Part shown: positions 6,695 to 9,197 of the stretch, one piece after another | Numbering within the stretch: position 1 is the first letter of the stretch | How the letters are laid out: the number at the start of each line of letters is the position of its first letter | DNA from: an uncultured Bacteroidales bacterium | GTDB taxonomy: Bacteria > Bacteroidota > Bacteroidia > Bacteroidales > Lentimicrobiaceae | DNA: 9,197 nt | NCBI GenBank assembly: GCA_937864935.1 | Contig: CALMDN010000523.1 | Location: 1 to 9,197 of the forward strand | Direction of reading: 5' to 3' | Program-made: the position numbers and the translations under genes | The notes under the pieces: generated by a model | What the model saw: the letters and a program-made list of their open reading frames with translations, nothing else | Databases searched by the model: none | What the model was told of the DNA's origin: nothing

Positions 6695-7450
6695 ATGAAC
6701 GATAAACTCCCCTTTAACAGGAAGCAACAGATCTACCTTTTGTTATCGGCTGTCTTTCTTACCAATGCCATCATCGCGGAGTTTGCCGGAGCCAAGATAT
6801 TTTCCCTTGAGAAGCTGTTGGGTCTGTTACCAGCTCAACTCCCCGTATTCGGAGGTGAGAAACTGGATTTCAACCTGAGTGTGGGGGTGGTAATCTGGCC
6901 GGTGGTTTTTCTGGTTTCTGACCTGATCAATGAGTATTTCGGCCGCAACGGGGTAAGGAAAATCAGCTTCATCACCGCCGGAATGATTTCCTGGGCATTT
7001 CTGGTGGTGCTTGCCGGTACAGAGCTTCCTCCCGCTGATTTCTGGCTGCAGCTGAACAATACAGATCCCTCAGGCCAGGCTTTCGACATCAACTATGCTT
7101 ACACGAGCATCTTCAGAGCCGGGATGGGAATTATTGTCGGGTCGCTGACAGCCTTTCTCGTCAGTCAGCTCATCGATGCCTATGCTTTTCATTACCTCAG
7201 AAAACTGACCGGCCACAAAAAACTCTGGCTGAGGGCTACGGGTTCAACCGTCATCTCTCAGCTGATCGACAGTTTCGTTATCCTTTTCATCGCATTCTAC
7301 CTGTTGGGTAACTGGAGTTTTGATCAGGTGCTGAAGGTTGGACTGGTTCAATACACTTACAAAATCACCCTGGCCATCCTGCTTACTCCGCTGATCTACC
7401 TGGCCCATTGGTTTATCGACCGGTACCTCGGCATGAATGATCCAGCCTGA
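6695..7450 (+). CDS. yhhQ: Queuosine precursor transporter (YhhQ / DUF165 family)
   Basis: This 251-residue integral membrane protein moves a queuosine precursor (preQ0, preQ1 or queuine-type base) across the inner membrane. It thereby feeds tRNA queuosine modification at the wobble base. Family features visible are the first helix with FLTNAIIAEFAGAKIF (about 22-37), the segment VGVVIWPVVFLVSDLINEYFG (about 67-87) with the conserved SD and NEYFG, and GSTVISQLIDSFVILFIAF (about 184-202). A late helix KITLAILLTPLIY follows. An insert of about 20 residues between helices 1 and 2 (LGLLPAQLPVFGGEKLD) makes it slightly longer than the E. coli protein. The ATG overlaps an in-frame TGA just upstream, so no earlier in-frame start exists nearby. 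I see no preQ1 riboswitch in the 105 bases before it. Which precursor it carries cannot be read from the sequence. Confidence 0.92.
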   Translation: MNDKLPFNRKQQIYLLLSAVFLTNAIIAEFAGAKIFSLEKLLGLLPAQLPVFGGEKLDFNLSVGVVIWPVVFLVSDLINEYFGRNGVRKISFITAGMISWAFLVVLAGTELPPADFWLQLNNTDPSGQAFDINYAYTSIFRAGMGIIVGSLTAFLVSQLIDAYAFHYLRKLTGHKKLWLRATGSTVISQLIDSFVILFIAFYLLGNWSFDQVLKVGLVQYTYKITLAILLTPLIYLAHWFIDRYLGMNDPA

Positions 7451-7630
7451 AACACGTTTCACTGCGGAAATCACTCCCTCCTTCCTCAGAAAAGTATTGA
7501 CTATAGAGCCAGGCCTGAAAGCACTTATTGTTACTTTTGCAGCTCCGCAGGGTGCAGACTCAATCCATCAGGCGGCAATTACCAGACAGTGATGTTGGTG
7601 TAACACTTTGCCATTCAGAAACATATCCCC
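7451..7630. other. Intergenic region before the molybdopterin-fold gene
   Basis: The 180 bases hold no gene I can support. An exact -7 box match is present (separate entry). No terminator hairpin with a T-run follows the transporter gene, and no riboswitch I can recognise lies before the next gene. Confidence 0.4.
7532..7539 (+). promoter_or_regulatory. Candidate -7 box for the molybdopterin-fold gene
   Basis: TACTTTTG is an exact match to the Bacteroidota -7 consensus TAnnTTTG, about 90 bases upstream of the ATG at 7631. The nearest clear TTG upstream (7498-7500) is 31 bases away, longer than the usual spacing, so the -33 half is not supported. Confidence 0.35.
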
Positions 7631-9197
7631 ATGGACCACCAGTCTCCCGAAATGAGTTCCTCAGGATCATTCAGCAGCATCTGCATCTTCTGTTCCGCCG
7701 GCTGCAGCCTGCAGATTCAGCATACCGATCAAAGATTTATTGGGTTAAACAAGAGCCACGGTTTAATAAATCCAGGCGGATTCTTGTGTGAACGCCCCGA
7801 AAAAGGCTATGCCATCCTCAGTTCTCCTGAAAGAATTACCAATCCACTGCTAAAAAAAGAGGGTGAATTTACACCAGTTACCTGGGAAACTGCCTTCCAT
7901 ATCCTCGATGAAAAACTGAGCAGCGGGAATCCGGCTGAGAAGGCTTTTTTTGCAGGTGCCCGGCTTACCAACGAAGAACAGTATCTGATTCAGAAACTGG
8001 CAAGGGCAGGCGTTAAAACCAACAACACCGGAAGCTTTCACTACCTTGGCAGGGGAACCAGCTATACCCGGCTTTCGAGGGCCAATCTGCCTTTTGCAGA
8101 GCTGACTGAGACCACCAATGCCTACATCATCGGCAGCAAAGTCACCCTCTCAAATCCCTTGCCGGCCAGCTACCTGAGCGATCTACAACAGAACAACGGA
8201 CTGAAAATAAGCCTGATAACAAACAATCCGGAATCCGTTGAAAAGGTTTCAGCCAATGATGTTCTGATCATAAAGTCGTATTATCATTTCATAAAGGCAG
8301 TAAACTATTTTCTGGTATCCAACAACCTGGAAAACAAAGACTTCATCCGCGACCTTACCGGAAATTATGCTGCTTACCGTGAATCCTTGCTTCAAGGAGA
8401 CCCCGAATCCCTTTTTGCGGAAGCCGGGACAGAAGATCCGGAGATCGTTGCACAATTCGCACTCGGTTATCTCCGCAACAGAAAGGCGGTACTGATCTTC
8501 AGTGAATCAGAATTATCGGGTCATACCTGTGCCGAATTGTTCAACCTTGCCTGCCTGAGCGGCAAACATGGGAAAGACGGCAGCGGACTGATGCTGCTGA
8601 AAGAGAGCTGCAACAGCCATGGACTGCATGACATGGGCGTGTTCTCAAATCTCGGCCCCGGAGCAACCGACTGGCAGGACCCTTTCATGCGCAGTACTTT
8701 TGAATTTAACTGGGGAGTCGAAGGCATCCCTTCGGAGCGGGGAAACACTTTCCATAAAATGCAGGAAGGATCTTACCGGCAGTTATTCATTTTCAGCGAA
8801 GACCCTGTCGGATGTGCAATCGACAAAGGCCTGGCAGCCAGTATGCTATCAGGAAAGGAATTTGTTGTGGTACAGGATTGTTTTCTCACCGAAACCGCGG
8901 CCATGGCAGATCTGATACTTCCGGCCACCTTTGCCATGGAAACCGGTGGAACCATGACCAACACCCAGAGAGTAATCCAGAAAATAGGCCCTAAGGCAAC
9001 GCCCAGGGTGGAAATCCCTTCCTGGAAACAAATAGACCGTATGCTCAACGGGCTGGGATTCGCTCCCTTCGATACTGCAGATGATGTCACAATGGAGATG
9101 GTATCCCTGCTGCCGAAGTTCTGCACCAGCAGTAAACTGAGTCTAAGGATTACCGGCACCGACAATATCAACCCCCTCTTCCTTCACGGATGCGATT
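7631..9197 (+). CDS. Molybdopterin-oxidoreductase-fold protein, FdhA/NuoG-like (3' end beyond window)
   Basis: The frame is open for 522 codons from the ATG at 7631 to the right edge. An in-frame stop at 7601-7603 rules out a start further upstream, apart from codons without ATG. The N-terminus carries the Fe4S4 domain of the family: Cys18-x2-Cys21-x3-Cys25-x27-Cys53, then PEKGYAILSSPERITNPLL. LTNEEQYLIQKLARAG (112-127) and, later, FLTETAAMADLILPA (418-432) and TMTNTQR (441-447) are typical of formate dehydrogenase alpha and NuoG-like subunits. No twin-arginine signal is present, so it is cytoplasmic. At the place where formate dehydrogenases have a metal-binding Cys or SeCys (about 134-146) the sequence is GSFHYLGRGTSYT, without Cys or in-frame TGA. 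It may therefore serve as an electron-transfer or structural subunit rather than bind molybdenum like FdhA. Partner genes would lie to the right, outside the window. Confidence 0.87.
   Translation, partial: MDHQSPEMSSSGSFSSICIFCSAGCSLQIQHTDQRFIGLNKSHGLINPGGFLCERPEKGYAILSSPERITNPLLKKEGEFTPVTWETAFHILDEKLSSGNPAEKAFFAGARLTNEEQYLIQKLARAGVKTNNTGSFHYLGRGTSYTRLSRANLPFAELTETTNAYIIGSKVTLSNPLPASYLSDLQQNNGLKISLITNNPESVEKVSANDVLIIKSYYHFIKAVNYFLVSNNLENKDFIRDLTGNYAAYRESLLQGDPESLFAEAGTEDPEIVAQFALGYLRNRKAVLIFSESELSGHTCAELFNLACLSGKHGKDGSGLMLLKESCNSHGLHDMGVFSNLGPGATDWQDPFMRSTFEFNWGVEGIPSERGNTFHKMQEGSYRQLFIFSEDPVGCAIDKGLAASMLSGKEFVVVQDCFLTETAAMADLILPATFAMETGGTMTNTQRVIQKIGPKATPRVEIPSWKQIDRMLNGLGFAPFDTADDVTMEMVSLLPKFCTSSKLSLRITGTDNINPLFLHGCD

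Noticed and set aside
7528..7791. 87-codon plus-strand frame starting before the molybdopterin-fold gene
   Set aside because: It overlaps the Fe4S4 domain of the gene starting at 7631 in another frame and has no recognisable features. The 7631 frame contains the diagnostic cysteines.

Overview
The window looks like chromosomal DNA of a member of the Bacteroidota. The evidence is three secreted proteins in a row, two of which carry recognisable type IX secretion (T9SS) type A C-terminal sorting domains, a general lack of Shine-Dalgarno sequences, and -7 boxes of the TAnnTTTG type. Genus and species cannot be told from the sequence alone.

Left half (1-5486, all minus strand). Reading in the direction of transcription, a 348-residue secreted protein of unknown function (5486-4440) is followed by a 662-residue protein made of 13 very regular YCF48/Asp-box beta-propeller repeats with a T9SS tail (4305-2317). 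Then comes a second propeller protein with 14 repeats and a C-terminal proprotein-convertase P-domain (2256-1), cut off by the left edge. The two propeller proteins have matching N-termini and are paralogues. The gaps are 134 and 60 bases, so the three could be one transcript. Together they look like a block of exported surface or extracellular proteins.

Divergent intergenic region (5487-6208). It holds a 124-bp mobile-element remnant of MITE type (5873-5996) with 19-bp terminal inverted repeats, a GC-rich internal hairpin, a run of nine G, and a 10-bp target-site duplication on both sides. Its left end may supply the -33 part of a minus-strand promoter pointing at the secreted-protein genes.

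Right half (6209-9197, all plus strand). A 126-residue four-helix membrane protein, probably of the HsmA/TIGR03987 family, is followed by a queuosine precursor transporter of the YhhQ/DUF165 family, which takes up a precursor for the tRNA modification queuosine. Last is the first 522 residues of a molybdopterin-oxidoreductase-fold protein (FdhA/NuoG-like), cut by the right edge. It keeps the four cysteines of the N-terminal 4Fe-4S cluster but seems to have no cysteine or selenocysteine where the metal ligand normally sits. These three genes share no obvious pathway.

No tRNA, rRNA, CRISPR array, complete transposase or defence gene was found. The most notable items are the intact MITE with its target duplication, the ligand-less molybdopterin-fold protein, and the propeller pair, one member of which has a double-propeller plus P-domain layout. 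None of these by itself demonstrates a new biological system.
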